Part shown: one piece after another, positions 7,151 through 17,863 of the stretch
Position numbering within the stretch: the stretch's first letter is position 1
How the letters are laid out: the number at the start of each line of letters is the position of its first letter
Origin: Azohydromonas caseinilytica
GTDB lineage: Bacteria > Pseudomonadota > Gammaproteobacteria > Burkholderiales > Burkholderiaceae_C
Direction: 5' to 3'
Assembly (NCBI RefSeq): GCF_012927045.1
Contig: NZ_JABBFW010000044.1
Coordinates: forward strand, 1 to 33,419
DNA: 33,419 nt
Notes under the pieces: model-generated
The model's input: the letters and a program-made list of their open reading frames with translations, nothing else
Database searches by the model: none
What the model was told of the DNA's origin: nothing
Position numbers and translations under genes: made by a program

Positions 7151-8434
7151 TCACAACACCAGCAACGCCCTGAAGTCGTTGACGTTGGTGAAGGTGGGCC
7201 CCGGGCTGACCAGGTCGTCCAGCGCGGCGAAGAAGCTGTAGGCGTCGTTGCGGTCCAGGAAGTCCGCGGCCTTGAGCCCCTGCGCCGCCGCGCGGCGCAG
7301 CGTGTCGGGCGTGACGATGGCGCCGGCGTTGTCTTCCACGCCGTCGATGCCGTCGGTATCGGCGGCCAGCACGTACACGCCGCGCTCGCCCTGCAGTGCC
7401 AGCGCGCAGCCGAGCAGGAACTCGGTGGCGCGCCCGCCGCGGCCACCCTTGTGCTTCACGGTGACGGTGGTCTCGCCGCCGGAGAGGATCACGCAGGGCC
7501 GGCTGAAGGGCTCGCCGTGGCGCGCCACGGCGCGCGCCAGCGCGGCGTGCACCTTGCCCACCTCGCGGCTCTCGCCTTCGATCTCGTCGGAGAGGATGCG
7601 CGCCGCCACGCCCTGGTCGCGCGCGCGCCGCGCCGCCGCCTCCAGGCTCTGCCGCGGCGTGGCGATGAGGCGCAGCGCATGGCCCTCGAAGCACGGGTCG
7701 CCGGGCGCAGGCGTCTCGAACGCACCGCTCTCCAGCCCGGCGCGCGCCGCCGCCGGCACGTCAATGCCGTAGCGCTCCAGGATGGCCAGCGCGTCGGCGC
7801 AGGTGCTCGCGTCGGGCACCGTGGGGCCGCTGGCGATGATGGCCGGGTCGTCGCCGGGCACGTCGGAGATGGCCAGCGTCACCACCCGGGCCGGCGCGCA
7901 CATCGCGGCCAGGCGCCCGCCCTTCACGGCGGACAGGTGCTTTCGCACGCAGTTCATCTCGTCGATGGCCGCGCCGCTGCGCAGCAGGGCCTTGTTGACG
8001 GCCTGCTTGTCCTGCAGCGTCAGGCCCTCGGCCGGCAGGCTCAGCAGCGCCGAGCCGCCGCCGGAGATCAGGCACAGCACCAGGTCGTCGGCGGTGAGGC
8101 CGCGCGTGAGCTCGATCAGGCGCCGCGTGGCCCGCAGCCCGGCCTCGTCGGGCACGGGATGCGCGGCTTCCACCACCTCGATGCGCCCGGGCCGCGCGGC
8201 GTAGGCCGGCGGCACATGGCCGTAGCGGGTGATGACCAGGCCCGACAGCGGCGCGCCGGCCGGCCACAGCGCGTCCACCGCCGCCGCCATGGCGCCGCCG
8301 GCCTTGCCCGCGCCCAGCACCAGCGTGCGCCCGCGCGGCGGCGCTGGCAGGTGCGCGGCAATGTTCTCCGCCGGCAGCGCGCGGGCCACGGCGGCGTCGA
8401 AGAGGGAGCGCAGGAAGGCGCGGGGGTCTTGCAT
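7151..8434 (-). CDS. ttuD: Glycerate 2-kinase (TtuD/MOFRL family)
   Basis: The 427-residue protein matches the glycerate kinase family first described as hydroxypyruvate reductase TtuD and now known to phosphorylate D-glycerate to 2-phosphoglycerate with ATP. Features are the N-terminal nucleotide-binding region (TLVLGAGKAGGAMA), the glycine-rich LISGGGSALLSLPAEGLT, the MNCVRKHLSAVKGG segment, ISDVPGDDPAIIASGPT, and the C-terminal MOFRL domain with ILSGGETTVTVKHKGGRGGR and AADTDGIDGVEDNAGA. It is the last gene of the glyoxylate operon and feeds its product into lower glycolysis. It is separated from glxR by 263 bases that hold an inverted repeat, so transcription may be continuous or partly separate. 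The ribosome site is weak. Confidence 0.93.
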   Translation of the reverse strand: MQDPRAFLRSLFDAAVARALPAENIAAHLPAPPRGRTLVLGAGKAGGAMAAAVDALWPAGAPLSGLVITRYGHVPPAYAARPGRIEVVEAAHPVPDEAGLRATRRLIELTRGLTADDLVLCLISGGGSALLSLPAEGLTLQDKQAVNKALLRSGAAIDEMNCVRKHLSAVKGGRLAAMCAPARVVTLAISDVPGDDPAIIASGPTVPDASTCADALAILERYGIDVPAAARAGLESGAFETPAPGDPCFEGHALRLIATPRQSLEAAARRARDQGVAARILSDEIEGESREVGKVHAALARAVARHGEPFSRPCVILSGGETTVTVKHKGGRGGRATEFLLGCALALQGERGVYVLAADTDGIDGVEDNAGAIVTPDTLRRAAAQGLKAADFLDRNDAYSFFAALDDLVSPGPTFTNVNDFRALLVL

Positions 8435-8491
8435 GGGTGGTCTCTGGTTTTCAGCCGCAGCCGTGAGCTGACGCGCTTTGCGCTTTACCCC

Positions 8492-8647
8492 TCGTCATCC
8501 CCGCGCAGGCGGGGACCCAGGTGGTCCCACGTCGGAGCGCAAGAGCCACTATGGGCTGGGGAATGCGGAAAACGGTTGGTACGCCGCCCAGTCGGCTCAC
8601 GGCTGGCTTGGGGGCCGCCTGGGTCCCCGCCTGCGCGGGGATGACGA
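8492..8647. repeat. Perfect 30-base inverted repeat between glxR and ttuD (hairpin repeat family)
   Basis: Bases 8492-8521 and 8618-8647 are exact reverse complements (30 of 30), separated by 96 bases. Each arm also contains its own smaller hairpin: TCCCCGC, loop CTGC, GCGGGGA. A related single arm lies at 10506-10535. The layout looks like a small non-coding mobile element or REP-type pair (inference). It occupies most of the glxR-ttuD gap and would be transcribed as a large stem-loop if the operon mRNA runs through it. Confidence 0.85.
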
Positions 8648-8697
8648 AATAGTAGGCAAGCCGCTTGGGCTGACGGCTCGCGCTCAGTTCGTCGGGC

Positions 8698-9603
8698 TTA
8701 CTCTGCCTTTTGCGCCACCTCGTGGTTGGCCATGATCTCCAGCGCCCGCACCAGCGCCGAGTGGTCCTGGCCGGCGAGGCCGTTGGCGGCGCAGGTCTGC
8801 ATCAGCTGCGCGGCGTTGGCGGTCTGGGGCAGCGCCACGCCCAGCGTGCGTGCGCCCTGCAGCGCCAGGTTCAGGTCCTTCTGGTGCAGCCCGATGCGGA
8901 AGCCCGGCTCGAAGGTGCGCTTGATCATGCGCTCGCCGTGCACCTCCAGGATGCGGCTGGAGGCGAAGCCGCCCATCAGCGCCTGGCGCACCTTGGCCGG
9001 ATCGGCGCCGGCCTTGCTGGCGAACACCAGCGCCTCGCCCACGGCGGCGATGTTCAGCGCCACGATGATCTGGTTGGCCACCTTGGTGGTCTGGCCGTCG
9101 CCGTTGCCGCCCACCAGCGTGATGTTCTTGCCCATGAGATCGAACAGCGGCTTGACACGGTCGAAGGCCGCCTGCGGACCGCCGACCATGATGGTGAGCG
9201 AGCTCGCCTTGGCGCCCACCTCGCCGCCGGACACCGGCGCGTCCAGGTAGTCCACGCCGATGTCATTGATGCGCTTGGCGAAGTCCTTGGTGCGGATCGG
9301 GCAGATGCTGCTCATGTCTACCACCACCTTGCCCGTGCTCAGGCCGGAGAGCACGCCGCGCTCCTCGAACAGCACGGCCTCCACGTCCGGCGTGTCGGGC
9401 ACCATGATGAAGATGATGTCCGCCCGCTCGGCCACGCCGCGCGCGCTGGTGCACAGGGTGGCCGAGCTGTCGGCGATGTCCTGCGGCACCTTGCCGACGG
9501 TGTGCACGAACAGCTGGTGGCCGGCCTTGATGAGGTGGCCGCACATGGGCGCGCCCATGATGCCGAGACCGATGAAGCCGAGTTTCAGGGCGGAAGTGCT
9601 CAT
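8698..9603 (-). CDS. glxR: 2-hydroxy-3-oxopropionate (tartronate semialdehyde) reductase
   Basis: The 301-residue protein belongs to the beta-hydroxyacid dehydrogenase family. It reduces tartronate semialdehyde to D-glycerate with NAD(P)H. The N-terminal Rossmann motif is GFIGLGIMGAPM, the substrate-binding motif is DAPVSGGEVGAKASSLTIM, and the catalytic lysine is Lys174 in GQTTKVANQI. The start has AAGGAG about seven bases upstream. It lies 36 bases after hyi on the same strand, and the gene set gcl-hyi-glxR-ttuD is the standard glycerate pathway of glyoxylate use, which separates it from the related 3-hydroxyisobutyrate dehydrogenases. The same gene is called garR in galactarate pathways. 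Confidence 0.94.
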   Translation of the reverse strand: MSTSALKLGFIGLGIMGAPMCGHLIKAGHQLFVHTVGKVPQDIADSSATLCTSARGVAERADIIFIMVPDTPDVEAVLFEERGVLSGLSTGKVVVDMSSICPIRTKDFAKRINDIGVDYLDAPVSGGEVGAKASSLTIMVGGPQAAFDRVKPLFDLMGKNITLVGGNGDGQTTKVANQIIVALNIAAVGEALVFASKAGADPAKVRQALMGGFASSRILEVHGERMIKRTFEPGFRIGLHQKDLNLALQGARTLGVALPQTANAAQLMQTCAANGLAGQDHSALVRALEIMANHEVAQKAE

Positions 9604-9639
9604 GTTCTTTCTCCTTGGGGTGTGTCGTCGTGGTGAGGC

Positions 9640-10419
9640 TCAGTGCGCGAGGCGCTGCATCCAGCCCAGGCCGGCCTCGGTGGTGGTCAGCGGCTTGTAT
9701 TCGCAGCCGATGTGGCCGGCGTAGCCCAGGCGGTCGATGTGCGCGAACAGGAATTCCCAGTTCAGCTCCCCGGTGCCGGGCTCGTTGCGGCCGGGGTTGT
9801 CGGCCAGCTGCACATGGGCGATGCGCGGCAGCAGGCGCTGCAGCGTGGCGGCGACCTCGCCCTCCTCGCGCTGCGCGTGGTAGATGTCGTACTGCAGGAA
9901 GGCGTTGGGCGCGCCCACCTCGTCCAGGATCGCCACGGCCTGGTCGCTGCGCGTGAGGTAGAAGCCGGGAATATCGAAGTGGTTGATGGGCTCGACCAGC
10001 AGCTTCAGCCCGGCCTGCTCCAGCTCGCGCGCGGCGAAGCGCAGGTTGTCCACGAAGGTGCGGCGCAGCGTGGCGGCATCCACGCCGGCCGGGGCCTTGC
10101 CGGCCAGGCAGTTGAGCTGCTTGACGCCCAGCGCCTTGGCGTAGCGGATGGCGCGGCCCACGCCGTCGCGGAACTCCTGCACGCGGTCCGGATGGCAGGC
10201 GATGCCGCGCTCGCCGGCGGCCCAGTCGCCCGCGGGCAGGTTGTGCAGCACCAGCGTCAGGCCGTTGGCATCCAGCTTCTCGCGGATCACCTCGGGCTCA
10301 TGGTCATAAGGAAACAGGAACTCCACGGCCTTGAAGCCGGCGCGCGCAGCGCGCTCGAAACGGTCCAGGAACGGAACCTCGGTGAAGAGCATCGTGAGGT
10401 TGGCGGCGAATTGGGGCAT
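9640..10419 (-). CDS. hyi: Hydroxypyruvate isomerase
   Basis: The 259-residue protein has the TIM-barrel fold of the xylose-isomerase-like family and nearly the same length as E. coli Hyi. It interconverts tartronate semialdehyde and hydroxypyruvate. Visible signatures are the start FAANLTMLFTEVPFLDRF, the metal/catalytic-type stretch LLVEPINHFDIPGF, then FLQYDIYHAQREEG, HVQLADNPGRNEPGTGE and the end region IGCEYKP. It is the second gene of the glyoxylate operon. The ATG has GGAG eight bases upstream. The 157-base gap to gcl carries a repeat. Confidence 0.94.
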   Translation of the reverse strand: MPQFAANLTMLFTEVPFLDRFERAARAGFKAVEFLFPYDHEPEVIREKLDANGLTLVLHNLPAGDWAAGERGIACHPDRVQEFRDGVGRAIRYAKALGVKQLNCLAGKAPAGVDAATLRRTFVDNLRFAARELEQAGLKLLVEPINHFDIPGFYLTRSDQAVAILDEVGAPNAFLQYDIYHAQREEGEVAATLQRLLPRIAHVQLADNPGRNEPGTGELNWEFLFAHIDRLGYAGHIGCEYKPLTTTEAGLGWMQRLAH

Positions 10420-10505
10420 GGGGTGCTCCGTCGATGTCGTTGTGTTCGCAGAGACAGGCGTCCCCGGCCCGCCCGCCGGTTGGCTTGCGGGCGGCCTGGG
10501 GACCG

Positions 10506-10535
10506 CCTGGATTCCCGCCTGCGCGGGAATGACGA
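10506..10535. repeat. Single arm of the hairpin repeat between gcl and hyi (dRS3-like core)
   Basis: This arm matches 8618-8647 at 27 of 30 positions. Its core, ATTCCC-N8-GGGAAT at 10511-10530, fits the consensus I know for the dRS3 repeat of Neisseria. Compared with the other copy, the stem changes are paired (C to T with G to A), so the hairpin is kept and gains a pair. An imperfect larger inverted repeat lies just before it (about 10455-10509, arms CAGGCG.../...CGCCTG). Confidence 0.75.
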
Positions 10536-10576
10536 AGTGGTGGTGAGCCTTGGTCGCACCTGGCGACCGCAGGAAG

Positions 10577-12373
<1,797 letters not shown>

Positions 12374-12464
12374 CTCGTACTCCTTCAAGAGGTCGGATAA
12401 ATCGTTGACGTGATGGTCTGCGCCGGGAGCTCGGCGCGGAATCCAAGCCGGCGGATATGAGCTA

Positions 12465-12477
12465 TTCCATCCAGGCA
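12465..12477. promoter_or_regulatory. Candidate LysR-type site upstream of gcl (T-N11-A)
   Basis: TTCCATCCAGGCA has the T-N11-A layout and resembles the site at 12540-12552 (TTCCACACAGGAA) at 9 of 13 positions. It lies about 92 bases upstream of the gcl ATG. The two centres are 75 bases apart. Confidence 0.4.
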
Positions 12478-12537
12478 TGACCACGGCCGGCAATGGCCGG
12501 GAAAGCCGCTCCGACCTACCCGGTCAGCGCAGTTGTG

Positions 12538-12554
12538 CATTCCACACAGGAATG
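12538..12554. promoter_or_regulatory. Palindromic LysR-type site close to the lysR start
   Basis: CATTCC-ACACA-GGAATG is a perfect 6-bp dyad with a five-base spacer; its inner 13 bases fit T-N11-A. It ends 29 bases before the ATG of the LysR gene, a usual place for a site used in autoregulation and divergent activation. Confidence 0.55.
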
Positions 12555-12583
12555 AGGGGGCGGACGCTGGCTACAGTCACGGC

Positions 12584-13507
12584 ATGGATCGCGTGCAGGG
12601 AATTCAGTTGTTCATTCGCGTCGTGGAGACGGGCAGCTTCAGCAAGGCCAGCGCCGACATGGGGCTGACGCAGCCCACCGCCACCAAGCATGTGGCGGCG
12701 CTGGAGGCGCGGCTGGGCGCGCGGCTGCTCTACCGCAGCACGCGCGGTGTCACGCCCACCGAGGTCGGCGCGCTGTACTACGACAAGTGCAAGCGCATCG
12801 CCCAGGAGCTGGAGGAGGCGGACAACCTGGCGCTGCTGCTGCAGAGCCGCATCGGCGGGCAGCTGCGCATCAGCACCTCGGTGGCCTTCGGGCGCCGGGT
12901 CATGACGCCGCTGGTGCTGCGCTTCATGCGCGAGCATCCCGAGCTGAACGTGGACCTGAGCTTCGATGACCGCTACGTCAACCTGGTGGAACAGGGCGTG
13001 GACGTGGCGCTGCGCATGGGGCGGCTGGCGGATTCCACGCTGGGCGCGCGCTTCCTGGGGCTCAATCCCTGGCTGCTGGCCGCCTCACCGGCCTACCTGC
13101 ACGAGCATGGCGAGCCCGAGAGCGCCGAGGCGTTGAGCCAACACCCCTGCCTGGTCTACAGCAGCGTGCAGGGCGACGAGCGCTGGACCTTCACGCATCC
13201 GGACGGCCGGGTGCAGACCGTGCCGGTGAAGGGCCCGCTGCGCTCCAACAACCTCTCGGCCGTGCTGTCCGCCTGCCGCGCCGGCATGGGCCTGGCGGTG
13301 CTGCCGCACTACGTGGCGCGCGTGTCGCTGGCCGAAGGCGTGCTCGTGCCCGTGCTGCCGGCGCTGTCGCTGCCCAGCCAGGAACTGCACGCGGTCTACC
13401 CCTCGCCGAAGCTGCTGCCGGGCAAGGTGCAGGTGTTCGTCAACTGGTTGCAGCAGCAACTCGGCGAGCGCTGGTGGGAGCGCGACCTGAGCGCGCCGGC
13501 CAGCTGA
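12584..13507 (+). CDS. LysR family regulator, probable controller of the gcl operon
   Basis: The 307-residue protein has the N-terminal winged helix-turn-helix of LysR regulators (MDRVQGIQLFIRVVETGSF, then KASADMGLTQPTATKHVAAL and LLYRSTRGVTPTEVG). A linker helix and a periplasmic-binding-protein-like effector domain follow (QLRISTSVAFGRRVMTPLVL onward). It is of the group with AxxLGLTQPTxTK-type recognition helices. The ATG at 12584 starts the HTH directly; the open frame upstream is not LysR-like and covers the palindromic site. Divergence from gcl over a shared 210-base region holding two T-N11-A sites points to control of glyoxylate use, with glyoxylate or a product as effector (inference). 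Confidence 0.92.
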   Translation: MDRVQGIQLFIRVVETGSFSKASADMGLTQPTATKHVAALEARLGARLLYRSTRGVTPTEVGALYYDKCKRIAQELEEADNLALLLQSRIGGQLRISTSVAFGRRVMTPLVLRFMREHPELNVDLSFDDRYVNLVEQGVDVALRMGRLADSTLGARFLGLNPWLLAASPAYLHEHGEPESAEALSQHPCLVYSSVQGDERWTFTHPDGRVQTVPVKGPLRSNNLSAVLSACRAGMGLAVLPHYVARVSLAEGVLVPVLPALSLPSQELHAVYPSPKLLPGKVQVFVNWLQQQLGERWWERDLSAPAS

Positions 13508-13535
13508 GCCGGCGGCCGGCACCGGAAGGCGCTCC

Positions 13536-14108
13536 TCAGCGCTCCGTTTCGCCCTGCGGCGTGCGCTCCAGGCGGACGATGTCCAGGCCCTGGGCGTCCA
13601 GGCGCCGCAGCAGCGCCTCGTACTTGTCGGGCTCCACCCGCGGCGTGCGCGACAGGACCCACAGGTACTCCCGCCGCGGCTCGCTCACGGCGGAGAGCTG
13701 GTAGTCGGGGTCGAGGTCCACCACCCAGTAGTCGCCCCAGACGGCGGGCAGCCACGACAGCCACGCCGGCGCGAAGCGCACCTTCAGCTTCGGCGAGCTC
13801 GGCCCGCCCTGCTGGCGCGCGGTGCCCACCGCCTCGTCCATCGCGCCGCCGGCCACGCGGCAGCGGTTGAGCACGCGCACCGTGCCGTCGGGCTGCGCGC
13901 TGTAGACCGCCTGCGTGTCGGACAGGCACTGCTTCTGGAAGCGGTTGGGGAACTTGGCGATCTCGTACCAGGTGCCCTCGTAGCGCGGCAGGTCCAGCGC
14001 CGGGATGGTGCGCAGCTCGCCGGGCCCGTTGCCCGGCCCGTCACCCGGCGCGGTGGCGCAGGCGGCAAGGACGGCGCAGAGGGCGAGGACAGCGATTCGA
14101 GAACGCAT
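13536..14108 (-). CDS. Outer-membrane lipocalin lipoprotein (Blc-like)
   Basis: The 190-residue protein begins with a lipoprotein signal peptide, MRSRIAVLALCAVLAAC, with lipobox LAAC and lipidated Cys17. The lipocalin domain starts at DLPRYEGTWYEIAKFPNRFQ, which holds the G-x-W motif. It continues through a second block (CLSDTQAVYSAQPDGTVRVL), the strand WGDYWVVDLDPDYQLSAVSE and the C-terminal Arg-type block YLWVLSRTPRVEPDKYEALL. This matches the bacterial lipocalin Blc, which binds lysophospholipid or fatty acid at the outer membrane under stress. The N-terminal linker after Cys17 is Gly/Pro-rich. It is convergent with the LysR gene and divergent from the DJ-1 family gene. Confidence 0.9.
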   Translation of the reverse strand: MRSRIAVLALCAVLAACATAPGDGPGNGPGELRTIPALDLPRYEGTWYEIAKFPNRFQKQCLSDTQAVYSAQPDGTVRVLNRCRVAGGAMDEAVGTARQQGGPSSPKLKVRFAPAWLSWLPAVWGDYWVVDLDPDYQLSAVSEPRREYLWVLSRTPRVEPDKYEALLRRLDAQGLDIVRLERTPQGETER

Positions 14109-14280
14109 GGCGGCAGTTCCTGAGCTTGTGGTGGTGGGCGCGGCCCGCCGGGCGAAGGGCCCGGCGCCGCGGCGGTGGACGCCATGATGCCGCCCCTGGC
14201 CTTGCCCCGTGGCGGCACGCCCGTTGCCGACCTGAACAGCTCACACCACCCTCACGATCCACGCACCGCAGGAGACCCGC

Positions 14281-14976
14281 ATGCGCATCCTCATGGTCCT
14301 GACCTCGCACGACCAGCTCGGCGACACCGGCAAGAAGACCGGCTTCTGGCTGGAGGAGTTCGCCGCCCCCTACTACGTCTTCAAGGACGCCGGCGCGGAT
14401 ATCACGCTGGCCTCGCCCAAGGGCGGGCAGCCGCCGCTGGACCCCAAGAGCGACGAGCCCGATGCCCAGACCGAGGCCACCGAGCGCTGGCGTCGCGACG
14501 CCGAAGGCCAGGCCGCGCTGGCCAGCACCAAGCCGCTGGCCTCGGTGTCCGCCCGGGACTTCGATGCCGTGTTCTTCCCAGGCGGCCACGGTCCGCTATG
14601 GGACCTGGCGCAGAGCCGCGACTCGGCCGCGCTGATCGAGGCCTTCCTGGCCGCTGGCAAGCCCGTGGCCGCCGTGTGCCACGCGCCCGGCGTGCTGCGC
14701 AACGTCAAGGCGCCGGACGGCACGCCGGTGGTGCGGGGCAAGCATGTCACCGGCTTTGCCAACAGCGAGGAAGAGGCGGTGGGGCTGACGCAGGTCGTGC
14801 CCTTCCTGGTCGAGGACATGCTCAAGGAAGCCGGCGCTCACTACTCGAAGGGCGCGGACTGGCAGTCCAACGTCGAGACCGACGGGCTGCTGGTCACCGG
14901 CCAGAACCCGGCCTCGTCGGAAGAAGGCGCCCGGGCGCTGCTGGCACTGTTGAAGAAGAGCGGCGCGGCGGCCTGA
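14281..14976 (+). CDS. DJ-1/PfpI family protein (Hsp31-like class I glutamine amidotransferase fold)
   Basis: The 231-residue protein has the DJ-1/PfpI fold. The nucleophile elbow is PVAAVCHAPGVLRN with Cys133 and the adjacent His134. The conserved acidic residue lies in TGFWLEEFAAPYY, and FDAVFFPGGHGPLWDL is the glycine-rich loop. Family members include Hsp31-type glyoxalase III/chaperones and stress proteins; the length fits the single-domain Hsp31-like group. Whether it acts as glyoxalase, deglycase or chaperone cannot be told here. AGGAG at 14270-14274 supports the start. A GC-rich hairpin follows the stop. Confidence 0.88.
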   Translation: MRILMVLTSHDQLGDTGKKTGFWLEEFAAPYYVFKDAGADITLASPKGGQPPLDPKSDEPDAQTEATERWRRDAEGQAALASTKPLASVSARDFDAVFFPGGHGPLWDLAQSRDSAALIEAFLAAGKPVAAVCHAPGVLRNVKAPDGTPVVRGKHVTGFANSEEEAVGLTQVVPFLVEDMLKEAGAHYSKGADWQSNVETDGLLVTGQNPASSEEGARALLALLKKSGAAA

Positions 14977-14990
14977 CCGTGCACGCCCTC

Positions 14991-15009
14991 ACGCCGGGCT
15001 GTCCGGCGT
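14991..15009 (+). terminator. Weak terminator-like hairpin after the DJ-1 family gene
   Basis: ACGCCGG, loop GCTGT, CCGGCGT makes a perfect 7-bp stem 15 bases past the stop. No T-run follows, so it may be factor-assisted or only a 3'-end structure. Confidence 0.4.
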
Positions 15010-15046
15010 CAGGAGAACAGGGGATTAAACCGGCGACACTGCGCGG

Positions 15047-17008
<1,962 letters not shown>

Positions 17009-17052
17009 CCGCCTGCGCCGTCCCCCGCGCGCGGAACATGCCGGGCCAAAAG

Positions 17053-17082
17053 ACCGCGGCCCGGGCAGAGCCGGGCCGCGGT
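17053..17082. terminator. Bidirectional hairpin terminator between convergent genes
   Basis: A perfect 12-bp stem (17053-17064 ACCGCGGCCCGG with 17071-17082) has a six-base loop. Read on the minus strand it is followed by CTTTTGG, fitting an intrinsic terminator for the small gene at 17089-17400. It also lies 45 bases past the kinase stop on the plus strand. Confidence 0.65.
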
Positions 17083-17088
17083 GGCGGT

Positions 17089-17400
17089 TCAGGCATGGCC
17101 CGGCGGGTAGCTGAAGCCGAAGCCGCGCTCCAGTTCGAACCGCGCCTCCTCCAGGAAGTCCTCCTGCACCGGGTCGGGGTCGCCGCCGCGCTGCAGGTGG
17201 ATCTGGTACCAGGCGGCGATGAGGACGCAGATGACCGGCTCGGGCCCGTCCACGACCTCCTCGATGTCAAGCCCGCTGGCTTCGCAGATGGCCTCGATCG
17301 GCTCCATGGCGAACACCACGGCGCCGTCCTCGGCGTCCCGCGACAGGTGCAGGTCCGCGAAGCTGATGCCCTCGGGAATGGTGGCTCGCAGTTCCATCAC
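17089..17400 (-). CDS. Small acidic protein of unknown function
   Basis: The 103-residue protein is acidic (many Asp/Glu: RDAEDGAVVF, EASGLDIEEVVDGPEP, QEDFLEEARFELERG). It has one short hydrophobic stretch (VICVLIAAWYQIHL) but no signal peptide or clear membrane segment. I do not recognise the family. The start is GTG 17400 or ATG 17397; AAGGAGGG at 17415-17408 lies seven or ten bases upstream, so GTG has the better spacing. The strong ribosome site and the terminator behind it support a real gene. It is monocistronic, convergent with the PAS kinase and divergent from the PLP-enzyme gene. Confidence 0.7.
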   Translation of the reverse strand: MMELRATIPEGISFADLHLSRDAEDGAVVFAMEPIEAICEASGLDIEEVVDGPEPVICVLIAAWYQIHLQRGGDPDPVQEDFLEEARFELERGFGFSYPPGHA

Positions 17401-17415
17401 GATGCTTCCCTCCTT

Positions 17416-17851
17416 GAATGTGGCGAAGGGCCCGGCCTTCTGCGACCAAGCCTTGCAGACAAGCTAGCACGAACCGGGCCGGCCCGCAGTGCCAGGGCTG
17501 CTCGGTTTCGCCGTCGAGCGACGCTTTGCAGGCACCGCCCGCGTGCGCGGTGCCCAGCTTGGCGCCAGGTTCCCTGCGGCACGTCGTCCCTGTGGCTGGA
17601 GCAACGCAGCGATGGGGCCACGCCGCTGTTGATGCTGCAACACCCTGGCCATCGGCAGGTCTTCTCCGTTTCTGAGTGCAAACTGCCCTGAAACCGCTCG
17701 GCACGCTGCCTGGTGCCGTTGAAGCGGATACCGGGCGGGCCGCCGGCGTGGTCTGGTCCAGGCCAAGCCGGCCTGGCGCCGATCTGTCTACAGTGCTGCG
17801 CCACGCCGCACCCAGCCTGGCGTCCGCGGCACCAACGACTGAGACCCGAAT
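17416..17851. other. Gene-free stretch of about 440 bases between divergent genes
   Basis: No convincing gene is seen; the open frames here have compositions typical of shadow frames and no recognisable domain. It holds a hairpin GGCACCGC/GCGGTGCC (17531-17538 with 17547-17554) and a 10-base palindrome CTGTCTACAG at 17784-17793, about 70 bases before the PLP-enzyme start, which could be an operator. It presumably carries the two divergent promoters. Confidence 0.5.
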
Positions 17852-17863
17852 CGAGGAGCTTGC

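Noticed and set aside
17397-17804. A 135-codon minus-strand frame in the gap before the PLP-enzyme gene
   Set aside because: Its composition is Arg/Ala/Pro/Cys-rich without domains, and it ignores the strong ribosome site of the real small gene that starts at 17400.
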